A stretch of DNA of 52,298 nt from an uncultured Muribaculaceae bacterium (GTDB lineage Bacteria; Bacteroidota; Bacteroidia; Bacteroidales; Muribaculaceae), in contig CAJUBL010000013.1 of assembly GCA_910584665.1 (NCBI GenBank), forward strand, positions 1 to 52,298. Reading direction: 5' to 3'. A program made the translations under genes and the position numbers. Shown here one piece after another: positions 34,664-43,359 of this stretch. Each line of letters opens with the position of its first letter. The first letter of the stretch is position 1. The notes under the pieces are model-generated. The model searched no databases, was not told where the DNA came from, and was given only the letters and a program-made list of their open reading frames with translations.

Positions 34664-35965
34664 ATGAAAATCAATAACAGAATATACCGGATGCCGGTGC
34701 TCGGCGTCACATTGCTTATAGCATTCACCTCGTGTACCGATGCTTTAGAGCCACAGCCGCTGCAATACAAGGAGGATCCCAATTTCGCTCCGCCCCATAT
34801 CGAGGCTGAGTGGAATCTCGAGGAGATAGGGAGCGATCTGGCCAATGACAATGTATATGCCTACAAGGACAAGCTGTATAACGACCTGTTCACCCGCACT
34901 CTGGGCTGGAACGGAGGTGACGGTGTGCTCACGGTGGGATTGCCCGGCGGCAATATCCTGTGGACGTTCAACGACAGTTTCTACGGGACTGTCGACGGGG
35001 AAACACGTACGCGTATCGGAGGCAAGAGCAGTTTCCCGCGTAACTCTATAATGGTTCAGGACAACGAGATCGGGACTCCGGGGGAGGATGATCTTCACTG
35101 GATGGCCGACTGGATTCAGACAGACAGGCCCGGTGACGGCACGCTCGCGGGCAACAAACTGCAGCTGATATGGATGGGTGTCAATACTCCTGCCGGAACA
35201 AGTTATATGATCAACAAAAATGCCGCGCTTGCGGTCTATAGTCTTGACGGCAGGCCCGGAGATCCCGGTTATATGAAGCTGGAGTCGGTCGATCACAACT
35301 GGATCCCGGACAATCCTTACGGTTACGGATCGACACTGCTGGAGTGCGGCGACGGGCATCTGTATCTTTACAGCTCGACCGGTAACGGTCAGTGGCTTGG
35401 CAATGATCCGATTGTAGCCCGTACGAAAGGCCAGGATCTTACCTCAGGGCTTGAGTATTATCTGCCGGACGAGGAAGGTGAGATGGGATGGCAGGACGGT
35501 TATCCGTCACAACTGCAGGTACAGAATGCCGGAATCGCTCCCGGACAGGGTTCGATGACGATGCCGTGGGTGTTCGAGAAGGATGGGATGTATTACATGC
35601 TGGCTCAGTCGTTCCCCTTCGGCCGTGAGCTGAACATCCTCCGCTCGGAGAATCCCTGGGGACCGTTTACCGATAAGCAGATGCTGCTGTCGTTCCCTGA
35701 TACGCTCGACGAGCTGCAGGGTGACAAGTTCGGTAAAAAGTATGGAAATCTTTACATGCTCAACTATCATCCGGCATTGTCACGTGACGGTGAGATCGTG
35801 ATATCGACTAATACAGACCCGAAGGATACTGATGATGATGGTAATAAAATTACCGAATTCGGTTCGTTCGGCGCTTTCGCGCGAAACTGGAATTATGCCG
35901 GCTCGGCAGACTGGTACCGTCCGTTCTTCTACCGCATCTACAAGTGGGAGAGGGTATGGAAATGA
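34664..35965 (+). CDS. Propeller-like lipoprotein, DUF5005/DUF4185-like
   Basis: 433 residues, lipobox FTSC (Cys24). The mature part has repeated blade-like segments: GGDGVLTVGLPGGNILWTFN with DSFYG, SSFPRNSIMVQD, GYGSTLLECGDGHLYLYSS, MPWVFEKDGMYYMLAQSF and YHPALSRDGEIVISTN. This matches five-bladed propellers of the DUF4185/DUF5005 type, which are related to GH43-like folds. It could be a glycan-binding protein or an uncharacterised hydrolase; acidic residues such as the Asp in FNDSF are candidates for catalysis but nothing proves it. It starts 19 bp after SusC B, and the operon ends at the hairpin near 36000. Confidence 0.72.
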   Translation: MKINNRIYRMPVLGVTLLIAFTSCTDALEPQPLQYKEDPNFAPPHIEAEWNLEEIGSDLANDNVYAYKDKLYNDLFTRTLGWNGGDGVLTVGLPGGNILWTFNDSFYGTVDGETRTRIGGKSSFPRNSIMVQDNEIGTPGEDDLHWMADWIQTDRPGDGTLAGNKLQLIWMGVNTPAGTSYMINKNAALAVYSLDGRPGDPGYMKLESVDHNWIPDNPYGYGSTLLECGDGHLYLYSSTGNGQWLGNDPIVARTKGQDLTSGLEYYLPDEEGEMGWQDGYPSQLQVQNAGIAPGQGSMTMPWVFEKDGMYYMLAQSFPFGRELNILRSENPWGPFTDKQMLLSFPDTLDELQGDKFGKKYGNLYMLNYHPALSRDGEIVISTNTDPKDTDDDGNKITEFGSFGAFARNWNYAGSADWYRPFFYRIYKWERVWK

Positions 35966-35995
35966 GTATTGCCTGCATAGTATGATCAGTAATAT

Positions 35996-36022
35996 AATCG
36001 GCGCCCGGACAGGGTGCCGATT
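35996..36022 (+). terminator. Hairpin terminator at the end of the PUL
   Basis: AATCGGCGCCC (35996-36006) pairs with GGGTGCCGATT (36012-36022) with one G-T pair and a 5-base loop, 31 bases after the last PUL gene. It is followed by the moderately T-rich TACGTTTATA. Confidence 0.6.
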
Positions 36023-36166
36023 TACGTTTATACCGGGGGCAAAGCAATAGTGTGTCGGGTCCTGGTACCGGTATGACCGGTTGCTGTGATTACGGTATGG
36101 TCTGTCAAATAATTATGTTGTATAGCACATGAGAGATGCGGGTGATTGCAAAAATGTGAAAAAAGA

Positions 36167-36190
36167 AACATTTTTTACTAAAAAAATGTT
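36167..36190. repeat. AT-rich perfect hairpin in the glycogen-operon promoter region
   Basis: AACATTTTTT and AAAAAATGTT form a perfect 10-bp inverted repeat around ACTA. The right arm touches the predicted -33 element, so it could be an operator; read on the minus strand it would also resemble a terminator. The rest of the 280-bp stretch 36023-36306 holds no gene. Confidence 0.35.
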
Positions 36191-36217
36191 GTAAGACCGA
36201 AATATTGTGTATATTCG
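36189..36217 (+). promoter_or_regulatory. Putative promoter of the glycogen operon
   Basis: TTG at 36189-36191 and TATATTCG at 36210-36217 are separated by 18 bases, close to the Bacteroidetes -33/-7 pattern with one mismatch in the -7 box. The leader to the ATG at 36307 would be about 80 bases. Confidence 0.4.
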
Positions 36218-36306
36218 CTATTGGAAACGTTCATAAAACGTGATGACTTTGTCCTGTGGAGTCAGGAACTAATACCGGAATTACAAACCCAAAAACTAAA
36301 TATATA

Positions 36307-38250
36307 ATGAGTTACCTTAAGTTTGATAAGAACCTCATGATTAATCTCGAGCAGTCTCTGCCAAAGGAGATGCTGCGCACTAATCAGGCGGGGGCTTATC
36401 ACTGTACGTCAATCGTCGACTGCAACACCCGCAAGCAGCATGGTCTGCTTGTGATGCCGCTCAGCCATAAGGATTACCGTCCTCATGTGCTGCTGTCGTC
36501 GATGGATGTCACAGTCATCCAGCACGGTGCTCCGTTCAATCTCGGGCTGCACCGATACAAGGGAGGTGTATACAGCCCTAACGGACATAAATACATACGT
36601 GAATTTGACTGTGAGAGTGTTCCCCGTACCACTTACCGTGTGGGCGGTGTGATTCTCACGAAGGAGAAAATATTCATATCCAAGGAGAACCGTCTGCTCA
36701 TACGTTATACGCTTGTGGATGCCCATTCGGCCACAACGTTGCAGTTCAGGCCGTTTCTTGCTTTCCGTGACAGCAATGAACTGTGTGTCGAGAATCAGGC
36801 TCTGAATGCCGGGTGTCCCGAGGTCAACAACGGTGTGTCGTCGTGCATGTACCCCGGATATCCTACGCTGTACATGCAGTTCAGCCGCAAGCCGGAGTGG
36901 CATTACGATCCCCACTGGTATAAGGATATAGAGTATGTCAAGGATCTGGAGCGGGGAGTGCCCTATACGGAGGACCTGTGGGTGCCGGGATATTTCTCCA
37001 TACCTATAAAGAAGGGTGAATCGATAATATTCTCGGCCGGTATAGACGAGATCTCTCCCCGCAGTCTCAACAGGATGTATGAGGGTGAGATCGCAAGCCG
37101 CACGTGCCGCACGAGTTTCTATAACTGTCTGAAGAACTCGGCCAAGCAGCTCTATCTTGTTGACGGAGACAGGGAGTTCATGCTCTCGGGTTACCCGTGG
37201 GGTACGGTTCTTGCCCGTAACACGTTCATGTCGTTGCCCGGCAACACGCTGGCCATAGGCCATAGTCAGGATTTCAGGATGATTATGGAGACAGCGTCAC
37301 GCGCACTGTTGAAATTCATGTCTTCGGGAGAGAAGGATTCCCGTATACATGGTATAGATCTTCCGGATATCCCGCTGTGGGCACTCTGGGCTATACAGCA
37401 GTATGCCAAGATGGAAGGTATGGAGTCGGCCCGTGCTATGTATACGTCTCTTATGACCGAGATACTCGACTATCTGCTTGACGGAGGTCATCCCAATCTC
37501 TTCGTACTTGACAACGGCCTTATCTCGACCGACGGTTCTCACGTTCCTGCGTCGTGGATGAACTCGGTGTGGGACGGTCGTCCGGTGGTTCCGCGTTCGG
37601 GAATGTTAGTGGAGTTCAATGCGCTGATGTACAATGCGCTGATGTTCGGTGCCGATCTGGCCGAGGGTAACGGGGCGCTCTCGCCGAACCGTGAGCGGTG
37701 GATGTCACACGCTGACAGGATGAAGCAGCCTTTTGTCGATACGTTCCTCAATGAGAGCGGTTATCTGTATGACTATGTCGACGGTAACTATGCCGATCCG
37801 TCGGTGCGTCCCAACATGGCTATCGCTATAGGGCTGGACTATTCGCCTCTTGACCGGCGTCAGCGTAAAGGGGTGCTTGATGTCGTAACCCGCGAACTTC
37901 TCACTCCCAAGGGGCTTCGCTCACTCTCTCCGCGCAGTTATGGATACCGTCCGTTCTATCTTGGCTCACCACGCGACCGCGAGCTGGCTCTCCATCAGGG
38001 ACCGGCACGTCCGTGGCTCATGGGGTTCTATGCCGAGGCTTACCTGAGAGTCTTCGGCATGAGCGGTGTCAGCTATATCGACCGGATGCTCATAGGCTTC
38101 GAGGACGAGATGTCGCAGGGCTGCATAGGCTCTCTCTCCCAGCTCTATGACGGCAATCCGCCCTTCCAGGGCCGCGGAGCCATAAGTCATGCCACAAACA
38201 TAGCCGAGGTGCTGCGCACACTCTACACCCTAAAGAAATACAGACAATAA
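36307..38250 (+). CDS. Glycogen debranching enzyme-like amylo-alpha-1,6-glucosidase
   Basis: 647 residues from the ATG at 36307; a frame extension back to 36256 is not needed. The N-terminal GDE domain (about 1-230) opens LEQSLPKEMLRTNQAGAYHC and includes NTRKQHGLLVMPL. The C-terminal six-hairpin domain (about 280-645) has MLSGYPWGTVLARNTFMSLPG, NSVWDGRPVVPRSGMLVEFNALMYNAL (given here in parts) and a closing GCIGSLSQLYDGNPPFQGRGA. It hydrolyses alpha-1,6 branch points of glycogen-like polymers in the cytoplasm. It is the first of three close genes with a GT4 glycosyltransferase and a GH57 enzyme, a set typical of Bacteroidales glycogen metabolism. Confidence 0.93.
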   Translation: MSYLKFDKNLMINLEQSLPKEMLRTNQAGAYHCTSIVDCNTRKQHGLLVMPLSHKDYRPHVLLSSMDVTVIQHGAPFNLGLHRYKGGVYSPNGHKYIREFDCESVPRTTYRVGGVILTKEKIFISKENRLLIRYTLVDAHSATTLQFRPFLAFRDSNELCVENQALNAGCPEVNNGVSSCMYPGYPTLYMQFSRKPEWHYDPHWYKDIEYVKDLERGVPYTEDLWVPGYFSIPIKKGESIIFSAGIDEISPRSLNRMYEGEIASRTCRTSFYNCLKNSAKQLYLVDGDREFMLSGYPWGTVLARNTFMSLPGNTLAIGHSQDFRMIMETASRALLKFMSSGEKDSRIHGIDLPDIPLWALWAIQQYAKMEGMESARAMYTSLMTEILDYLLDGGHPNLFVLDNGLISTDGSHVPASWMNSVWDGRPVVPRSGMLVEFNALMYNALMFGADLAEGNGALSPNRERWMSHADRMKQPFVDTFLNESGYLYDYVDGNYADPSVRPNMAIAIGLDYSPLDRRQRKGVLDVVTRELLTPKGLRSLSPRSYGYRPFYLGSPRDRELALHQGPARPWLMGFYAEAYLRVFGMSGVSYIDRMLIGFEDEMSQGCIGSLSQLYDGNPPFQGRGAISHATNIAEVLRTLYTLKKYRQ

Positions 38251-38253
38251 GCC

Positions 38254-39516
38254 ATGAAAGCATTAATGTTCGGGTGGGAGTTCCCGCCCCATATCCTCGG
38301 CGGTCTCGGTACTGCCAGCTATGGTCTCACCAAGGGAATGTGGGAGTGTGGCGATATGGATATCACCTTTGTCATTCCCAAGCCTTTCGGTGACGAGGAC
38401 AAGAGTTTCGCTAAGATCATCGGTGCCTCACAGACTCCCGTCGTGTGGAAGGATGTGTCTTATGACTATGTGGAAAGCCGTATAGGCAAGGTAATGGATC
38501 CGCATGAGTATTTCAGACTGCGTGACCATATCTATGCCGATTTCAACTATATGCGTACCAACGATCTCGGCTGTATCGAGTTTTCGGGCCGATATCCCGA
38601 CAATCTGCTCGAGGAGATCAACAACTACTCGATCGTGGCCGGTGTGATAGCCCGTACCGAGGAGTTTGATGTGATCCATTCACATGACTGGCTCACGTAT
38701 CCCGCCGGCATACATGCCAAGCAGGTGACAGGCAAGCCCCTGGTCATACATGTCCATGCCACTGACTATGACCGTTCGCGCGGCAATGTCAACCCGACGG
38801 TGTTCAATATCGAGCGTGACGGTATGATCCACGCCGACCATATCATCACGGTGAGCAATCTCACCCGCCGTACGGTCATAGAAAAATATGGCATTGATCC
38901 GGCGAAGGTCACCACGGTCCACAATGCAGTGGTGCCTCTGAGCGAGGATCTGCTGAATGCCAGTGCTCCCAAGCCTAAGGAGAAGGTTGTGACTTTCCTG
39001 GGCCGCATCACGATGCAGAAAGGTCCCGAGTATTTTGTCGAGGCGGCTGCCAAAGTGTTGAAAAACAATCACAATGTGCGTTTTGTCATGGCCGGCAGCG
39101 GTGACATGATGGACAAGATGATCACTCTCGCCGCCGAGCGCGGTATTGCCGACCGTTTCCACTTTCCGGGATTCCAGAAAGGGAAGCAGGTGTATGAGAT
39201 GCTGTCGGCCAGCGATGTATATGCAATGCCTTCGGTGTCTGAGCCGTTCGGGATCTCACCTTTGGAGGCTATGCAGATGGGGGTCCCATCCATCATATCG
39301 AAGCAGAGCGGATGTGCCGAAATTCTGAATAATGTCATCAAGACAGACTACTGGGATATCGACGCGATGGCCGATGCCATCAACTCGATCGTCACTTATC
39401 CGGCGATGTATAACCAGCTGAGGGAGGACGGACTGGCCGAGGTGGCACAGATAACCTGGGACAAGGCCGGCGCAAAGGTAATCGATATCTACCGCCGGGT
39501 GCTCAGCCAACAATAA
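38254..39516 (+). CDS. GT4 family glycosyltransferase/glycogen synthase-like
   Basis: 420 residues, 3 bp after the debranching enzyme. The N-terminal Rossmann half starts MFGWEFPPHILGGLGTASYG, typical of glycogen or starch synthase-like GT4 proteins, with FDVIHSHDWLTYPAG near 145. The C-terminal half has VVTFLGRITMQKGPEYFVEA and the nucleotide-sugar binding segment MPSVSEPFGISPLEAMQMG, whose two glutamates fit the E-x7-E pattern. It probably builds an alpha-glucan from a nucleotide-glucose donor; the operon partners support glycogen. The protein is shorter than classical GlgA and lacks its N-terminal KTGGL motif (GGLGTA instead), so the donor and acceptor are inferred. Confidence 0.9.
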   Translation: MKALMFGWEFPPHILGGLGTASYGLTKGMWECGDMDITFVIPKPFGDEDKSFAKIIGASQTPVVWKDVSYDYVESRIGKVMDPHEYFRLRDHIYADFNYMRTNDLGCIEFSGRYPDNLLEEINNYSIVAGVIARTEEFDVIHSHDWLTYPAGIHAKQVTGKPLVIHVHATDYDRSRGNVNPTVFNIERDGMIHADHIITVSNLTRRTVIEKYGIDPAKVTTVHNAVVPLSEDLLNASAPKPKEKVVTFLGRITMQKGPEYFVEAAAKVLKNNHNVRFVMAGSGDMMDKMITLAAERGIADRFHFPGFQKGKQVYEMLSASDVYAMPSVSEPFGISPLEAMQMGVPSIISKQSGCAEILNNVIKTDYWDIDAMADAINSIVTYPAMYNQLREDGLAEVAQITWDKAGAKVIDIYRRVLSQQ

Positions 39517-39562
39517 AAACAAATTTTTTCAACACGCTATAAAGCAATAACATCATACAAAA

Positions 39563-40984
39563 ATGAAAGCTATCTGTTTCAATTTTCAGATCCATCAGCC
39601 GTTCCGTTTAAAGAGATACCGTTTCTTTGACATAGGCAATGACCATTATTACTATGACGACTTTGTCAACGACGATATCATATCGCGTGTGGCTGAGCGC
39701 AGCTATATACCTGCCGCACGTACTCTGCTGAAGATGATAAACGAGTCGGGCGGGAAATTCCATTGCTCGATCTCGATCACCGGCGTGGCTCTGGAGCAGT
39801 GTGAGCAGTATGTGCCCGAGTTTATCGACCTGCTGAAGCAGCTCGCGGCTACCGGCAAGGTGGAGTTCACGGCCGAGACATATGCCCACTCGCTGTCGTC
39901 GCTCATTGACCCTGATGAGTTTGCCAATCAGGTGAAGGTCCACAGCGACAAGGTAAAGGAGCTGTTCGGGGTGACGCCCAAGGTGCTGCGCAATACCGAG
40001 CTTATATACTGTGATGATCTTGCACCCCAGATCCTTGCGATGGGTTTCAAGGGGGTTATTACCGAGGGTGCGAAACATATCTTGGGCTGGAAGTCTCCCA
40101 ATTACATATATACGGCGGTGTCGGCGCCTAAGCTGCGTCTGCTGCTTAAGAACTCGAAGCTCAGTGATGATATATCATTCCGCTTTTCTAATTATGACTG
40201 GAGCGAGTATCCTCTCACAGCCGACAAGTTCATAGGCTGGATCGCCGACACTCCCCGCGAGGAGCAGATAGTGAACCTGTCGATGGGTCTGGAGACTTTC
40301 GGCGAGATGCAGCCTGCCTCGAGCGGCATATTCCAGTTCCTGGAGGCTCTGCCACGGTTCGCCGCAGAGCGCGGTATAGATTTCCTGACTCCGAGTGAGG
40401 CTATCTCGAAGATCAGACCTGTCGATGAGCTCAGTGTCATGCATCCTATCTCGGGTGCCGACGAGGCCCGCGATACCTCGGCATGGCTTGGCAACAAGCT
40501 GCAGAACGAGGCTTTCAGCAAGCTATACTCGGTGTCGGAGCGTGTGCGTCTTTGTGATGACCGCCGTCTTAAGCAGGACTGGTATTATCTGCAGGCCAGC
40601 GACCATCTCTATTACATGTCGACCAAGCATATGGCTGATGGTGCCGTCCATTCCCATTTCAGTCCTTACGAGACTCCGTTCCAGGCTTTCACCAACTATA
40701 TGAATGTTCTGGCCGATTTCATTGTACGTGTCGAGGAGCAGTACCCGCTGTCGATTGAGAATGAGGAGCTGAACTCGCTGCTTACTACCATACGTAACCA
40801 GGCTGACGAGATCGAGACTCTCAATAAGGAGATCGCCTCGATACGTCGTGACGAGGAGCACCGTGACGAGGAGCACCGCCTGCGCGAGCCGAAACCGAAG
40901 GATGAGCCTGCCTCGGGCAAGACCGGCAGAAAGGCCGGCAGGAAGCCTGCGGCCAGGAAGAGTGCCGGAAAGTCTGAGAAGTAA
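39563..40984 (+). CDS. GH57 family alpha-amylase-like enzyme with basic C-terminal tail
   Basis: 473 residues. The N-terminus ICFNFQIHQPFRL carries the GH57 HQP motif (11-13). Further GH57-like parts: CSISITGVALEQCEQY, VEFTAETYAHSLSSL and the segment around TELIYCDDLAPQ. The catalytic domain covers about residues 1-300, with a helical region after it. From about 425 the chain is strongly charged: a duplicated RDEEH, then a Lys/Arg/Ala-rich tail GRKAGRKPAARKSAGKSEK like histone H1 tails. No signal peptide, so it is cytoplasmic. Third gene of the glycogen operon, 46 bp after GT4. It may act on alpha-glucans as an amylase, 4-alpha-glucanotransferase or branching enzyme; the sequence alone does not choose. 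Confidence 0.92.
   Translation: MKAICFNFQIHQPFRLKRYRFFDIGNDHYYYDDFVNDDIISRVAERSYIPAARTLLKMINESGGKFHCSISITGVALEQCEQYVPEFIDLLKQLAATGKVEFTAETYAHSLSSLIDPDEFANQVKVHSDKVKELFGVTPKVLRNTELIYCDDLAPQILAMGFKGVITEGAKHILGWKSPNYIYTAVSAPKLRLLLKNSKLSDDISFRFSNYDWSEYPLTADKFIGWIADTPREEQIVNLSMGLETFGEMQPASSGIFQFLEALPRFAAERGIDFLTPSEAISKIRPVDELSVMHPISGADEARDTSAWLGNKLQNEAFSKLYSVSERVRLCDDRRLKQDWYYLQASDHLYYMSTKHMADGAVHSHFSPYETPFQAFTNYMNVLADFIVRVEEQYPLSIENEELNSLLTTIRNQADEIETLNKEIASIRRDEEHRDEEHRLREPKPKDEPASGKTGRKAGRKPAARKSAGKSEK
40848..40877 (+). repeat. Perfect 15-bp tandem duplication inside the GH57 gene
   Basis: GTGACGAGGAGCACC occurs twice head to tail. It encodes the duplicated RDEEH and keeps the frame, so copy-number slippage would lengthen or shorten the charged tail by 5 residues. 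Confidence 0.7.
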
Positions 40985-41002
40985 AGCTCGGATTATCCGG
41001 GG

Positions 41003-41186
41003 CCATCCGGGTGGCAAGTTGTGAAGCGCAGATTACGCAGATTAAGAAATTAACTATCCGGAAAAGAAATTAAACCGCAGATTACGCAAATTACGCAAAA
41101 AGATTGAGGCACCGATTGATACTGTGTACATGGATAAAGTTAAAATCTTTGCGTAATCTGCGCTTTACAACTTGCCACCCGGATGG
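41003..41186. repeat. Inverted-repeat element with CGCAGATTACGC motifs
   Basis: CCATCCGGGTGGCAAGTTGT at 41003-41022 recurs in perfect inverted form at 41167-41186, and the match continues inward through GCGCAGATTACGCA to about 41043 and 41144 with few changes. A third copy, CCGCAGATTACGCA, lies near 41074. It is a 184-bp noncoding palindromic element between convergent genes and may act as a bidirectional terminator. Its right arm overlaps the last codons and stop of the minus-strand glycosyltransferase gene. Confidence 0.7.
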
Positions 41187-42340
41187 TTCCGGTATAATTT
41201 GTGCTTTTCCCATGCTTTCAGGAAACGTTCGGCTACTACTTTCGCAGAGTTGTGCCGCTCGACGAAGGCGCGGCCCTGACGGCCCCGTTCGGACAGTAAC
41301 TCGGGATGCAGGACGGTGTCGCGTATGGCGCGATAGATCGACTGGTCGTCGCGGGGATCGAGGTTTATGACAGGATGCAGTTCGTTCTCTCCGATGAAGC
41401 GGTAATAGTCTTCTTCGCCGCCGCTGATGACGGTCTTGCCCATAGCCATTGCCATGAGGGCTGTTGTGGCCGGTGTGTAGGAGTAGAGCTGGTCGATCAC
41501 AACATGGCTGCCCTGCATGCGTCTGATGAACTCATCGAGGGGGATGTCGCTGGCGACGTCGAGGGAACACCGGTCCGGATATTCGGCGGCAACCCTCCGG
41601 GCGGCTGTCAGGAGCCTTTCGGCTCCTTTCTCAAGCATGCGCCGGGACGGATAGCCTAAGAACAGTTTTACCCGGTCCGGTATCCCGATGACGGGGGTGA
41701 ACGTGATACTGTCGGTGTCGACGGGTATTCCGCCGTAGTGTATCTTCTCGGGCGGGTATGCGCGCCGACATGAGATATGGTACTCGTAGAGGGCTGTGAC
41801 TACGGCATCGACGCTGGCGGCCAGGTGCCGGGAGTAGCTGTATAGCGGCCTGTCGAGCCAATCCTGTGCCAGGTTCCATGATGATTGTCGGAATGGGGTG
41901 GTGTCCCGGTCTACGCGCCATTCGTTGTACCTGAGTGGTGACTGTGGGTCGAGGCATTCCTCGATATAGAACGGGTCGGTGGCGAGGGCGGTCTGGAACA
42001 CGAATCTGTTGTTGTGCCGCACCATATCGAATATGGAGCGCAGGCGACGTGGCTTAAGCCGTGCGAAGTGTGTACCTGCGACGGCCACTATATCGTAGCC
42101 TGAAAGACGTTGTTTCAGGAGGAAGCGCATCCTGAACCATAGCCATAGTCCGCCGAGCCTGCTGTCATGGCGGCTCAGGTCGATGTCGCGCGGGGTATTC
42201 ATCCATCCGGTGCCGTCTGACGCCACGGTGACGGTGTGTCCGAGCGCACGCAGGCCCATGGCCAGCGTGTTATGGAAATTGCTTGTGTCGCCAAGTAGCA
42301 GGATGTTCAGCGGCCCGGAGGCTTTGTACATGGAGTTCAC
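41165..42340 (-). CDS. GT4-like glycosyltransferase
   Basis: 391 residues. N-terminal Rossmann-like opening LNILLLGDTSNFHNTLAMGLRALG; the C-terminal half includes VKLFLGYPSRRMLEKGAERLL and the donor-site-like region TPATTALMAMAMGKTVISGG. No signal peptide, so it is cytoplasmic or peripheral to the membrane. The donor sugar cannot be told. The final residues NHPGGKL and the stop codon are encoded by the right arm of the inverted-repeat element, suggesting that the native C-terminus was replaced or trimmed by the element. It is transcribed divergently from the radical SAM gene, with 107 bp between them, and convergently with the GH57 gene. It is not obviously part of a larger polysaccharide cluster. 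Confidence 0.82.
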   Translation of the reverse strand: MNSMYKASGPLNILLLGDTSNFHNTLAMGLRALGHTVTVASDGTGWMNTPRDIDLSRHDSRLGGLWLWFRMRFLLKQRLSGYDIVAVAGTHFARLKPRRLRSIFDMVRHNNRFVFQTALATDPFYIEECLDPQSPLRYNEWRVDRDTTPFRQSSWNLAQDWLDRPLYSYSRHLAASVDAVVTALYEYHISCRRAYPPEKIHYGGIPVDTDSITFTPVIGIPDRVKLFLGYPSRRMLEKGAERLLTAARRVAAEYPDRCSLDVASDIPLDEFIRRMQGSHVVIDQLYSYTPATTALMAMAMGKTVISGGEEDYYRFIGENELHPVINLDPRDDQSIYRAIRDTVLHPELLSERGRQGRAFVERHNSAKVVAERFLKAWEKHKLYRNHPGGKL

Positions 42341-42447
42341 AGGTATAATGTCGGGTTATGAATGTGCCCGGGGTGTCTGAAATTTATATCACTTTCTAAA
42401 AATATAACGAAGCTTGTGTACGTTAATTATAGAAAACAGTCAAAAAG

Positions 42448-43293
42448 ATGCGTAATCCGGTTGTAAGAGCTTTAAATGTATTAAGATCGATATATCATCG
42501 GTACACTGAGCCGTTGCGTCTGGAACTGTCGCTCGTGGATCATTGCAATCTTAACTGCAAGGGATGTACGCATTATTGTCCCATAGCACCTGAGCACTAT
42601 ATGTCGACGGAGATGCTGGAATGCAATCTCGCGCACCTGTCGGCGGTTGACAGTGATATGTTCAGGTATGTGTATCTGCTTGGCGGTGAGCCTCTTCTTC
42701 ATCCTGAGATCAACAGGGTCATGCGGCTGGTGAGACGTTATTTTCCGCATACTGAAATCAGGCTGCTTACAAACGGGGTGCGTGTTGCCGCCATGCCCGA
42801 TGAATTCTGGAATACCTGCCGGGAGAGCGGGACTGTGATCTCGGTCACGGTCTATCCGGTCAAAGTCGATTATGATGCTGTCGGGGAGGAGTGCAGGCGC
42901 CGCGGGGTAGGATATGAGATATTCCGTCAGCCCGACGGGGATAAGTTTTTCAGCAAACATACCATTGATGACGTAGATCCCGGCAACAGATATATCAACT
43001 TCATACGCTGTTACCAGGCCGGTTGCCTGACGTTGCGTGAAGACCGTATATATCCGTGTGCGACATCGGCTTACGTAAGCCTGATAAACAGTCGTTTCGG
43101 CCGTCACTTCGAGACATGTGAAAAAGATTATATAGAAGTGTGCCGGGTAAGGCGCAAAGGAGACCTGATGCGTCTGAAAAACCGCCCTACGCCATTCTGC
43201 CGGTACTGCACGAAGCTGACCCCGGTCAGCTGGGCCCCTTCAGGCCGTCACGCGTCTGAGTGGCTTCCTGAACCTGGGTCTGACGGGGTCTGA
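42448..43293 (+). CDS. Radical SAM protein with SPASM-like C-terminal cysteines
   Basis: 281 residues. The Cx3Cx2C cluster CNLNCKGC (C33, C37, C40) binds the radical SAM 4Fe-4S cluster. YLLGGEPLLHPEINRV supplies the GGEP motif for SAM, and IRLLTNGV follows. The C-terminal third has more cysteines: CYQAGC, YPCATSAY, CEKDYIEVC and CRYC, consistent with an auxiliary iron-sulfur site of SPASM type. The substrate is unknown; SPASM members modify peptides, sugars or other proteins. No small precursor peptide gene is visible in the 107-bp upstream gap. The divergent glycosyltransferase gene suggests a link to glycan modification, but that rests on position only. Confidence 0.88.
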   Translation: MRNPVVRALNVLRSIYHRYTEPLRLELSLVDHCNLNCKGCTHYCPIAPEHYMSTEMLECNLAHLSAVDSDMFRYVYLLGGEPLLHPEINRVMRLVRRYFPHTEIRLLTNGVRVAAMPDEFWNTCRESGTVISVTVYPVKVDYDAVGEECRRRGVGYEIFRQPDGDKFFSKHTIDDVDPGNRYINFIRCYQAGCLTLREDRIYPCATSAYVSLINSRFGRHFETCEKDYIEVCRVRRKGDLMRLKNRPTPFCRYCTKLTPVSWAPSGRHASEWLPEPGSDGV

Positions 43294-43359
43294 TGTGCCC
43301 GGCATGAGGGTAATAGCTTCAAATATCGATTATGTCGGTTGTCCTCAGGAGTTTATACT

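Noticed and set aside
41030..41160. Repeated CGCAGATTACGC units considered as a small CRISPR array
   Set aside because: The copies are few, unevenly spaced and in both orientations, with no cas genes; a palindromic repeat element fits better.
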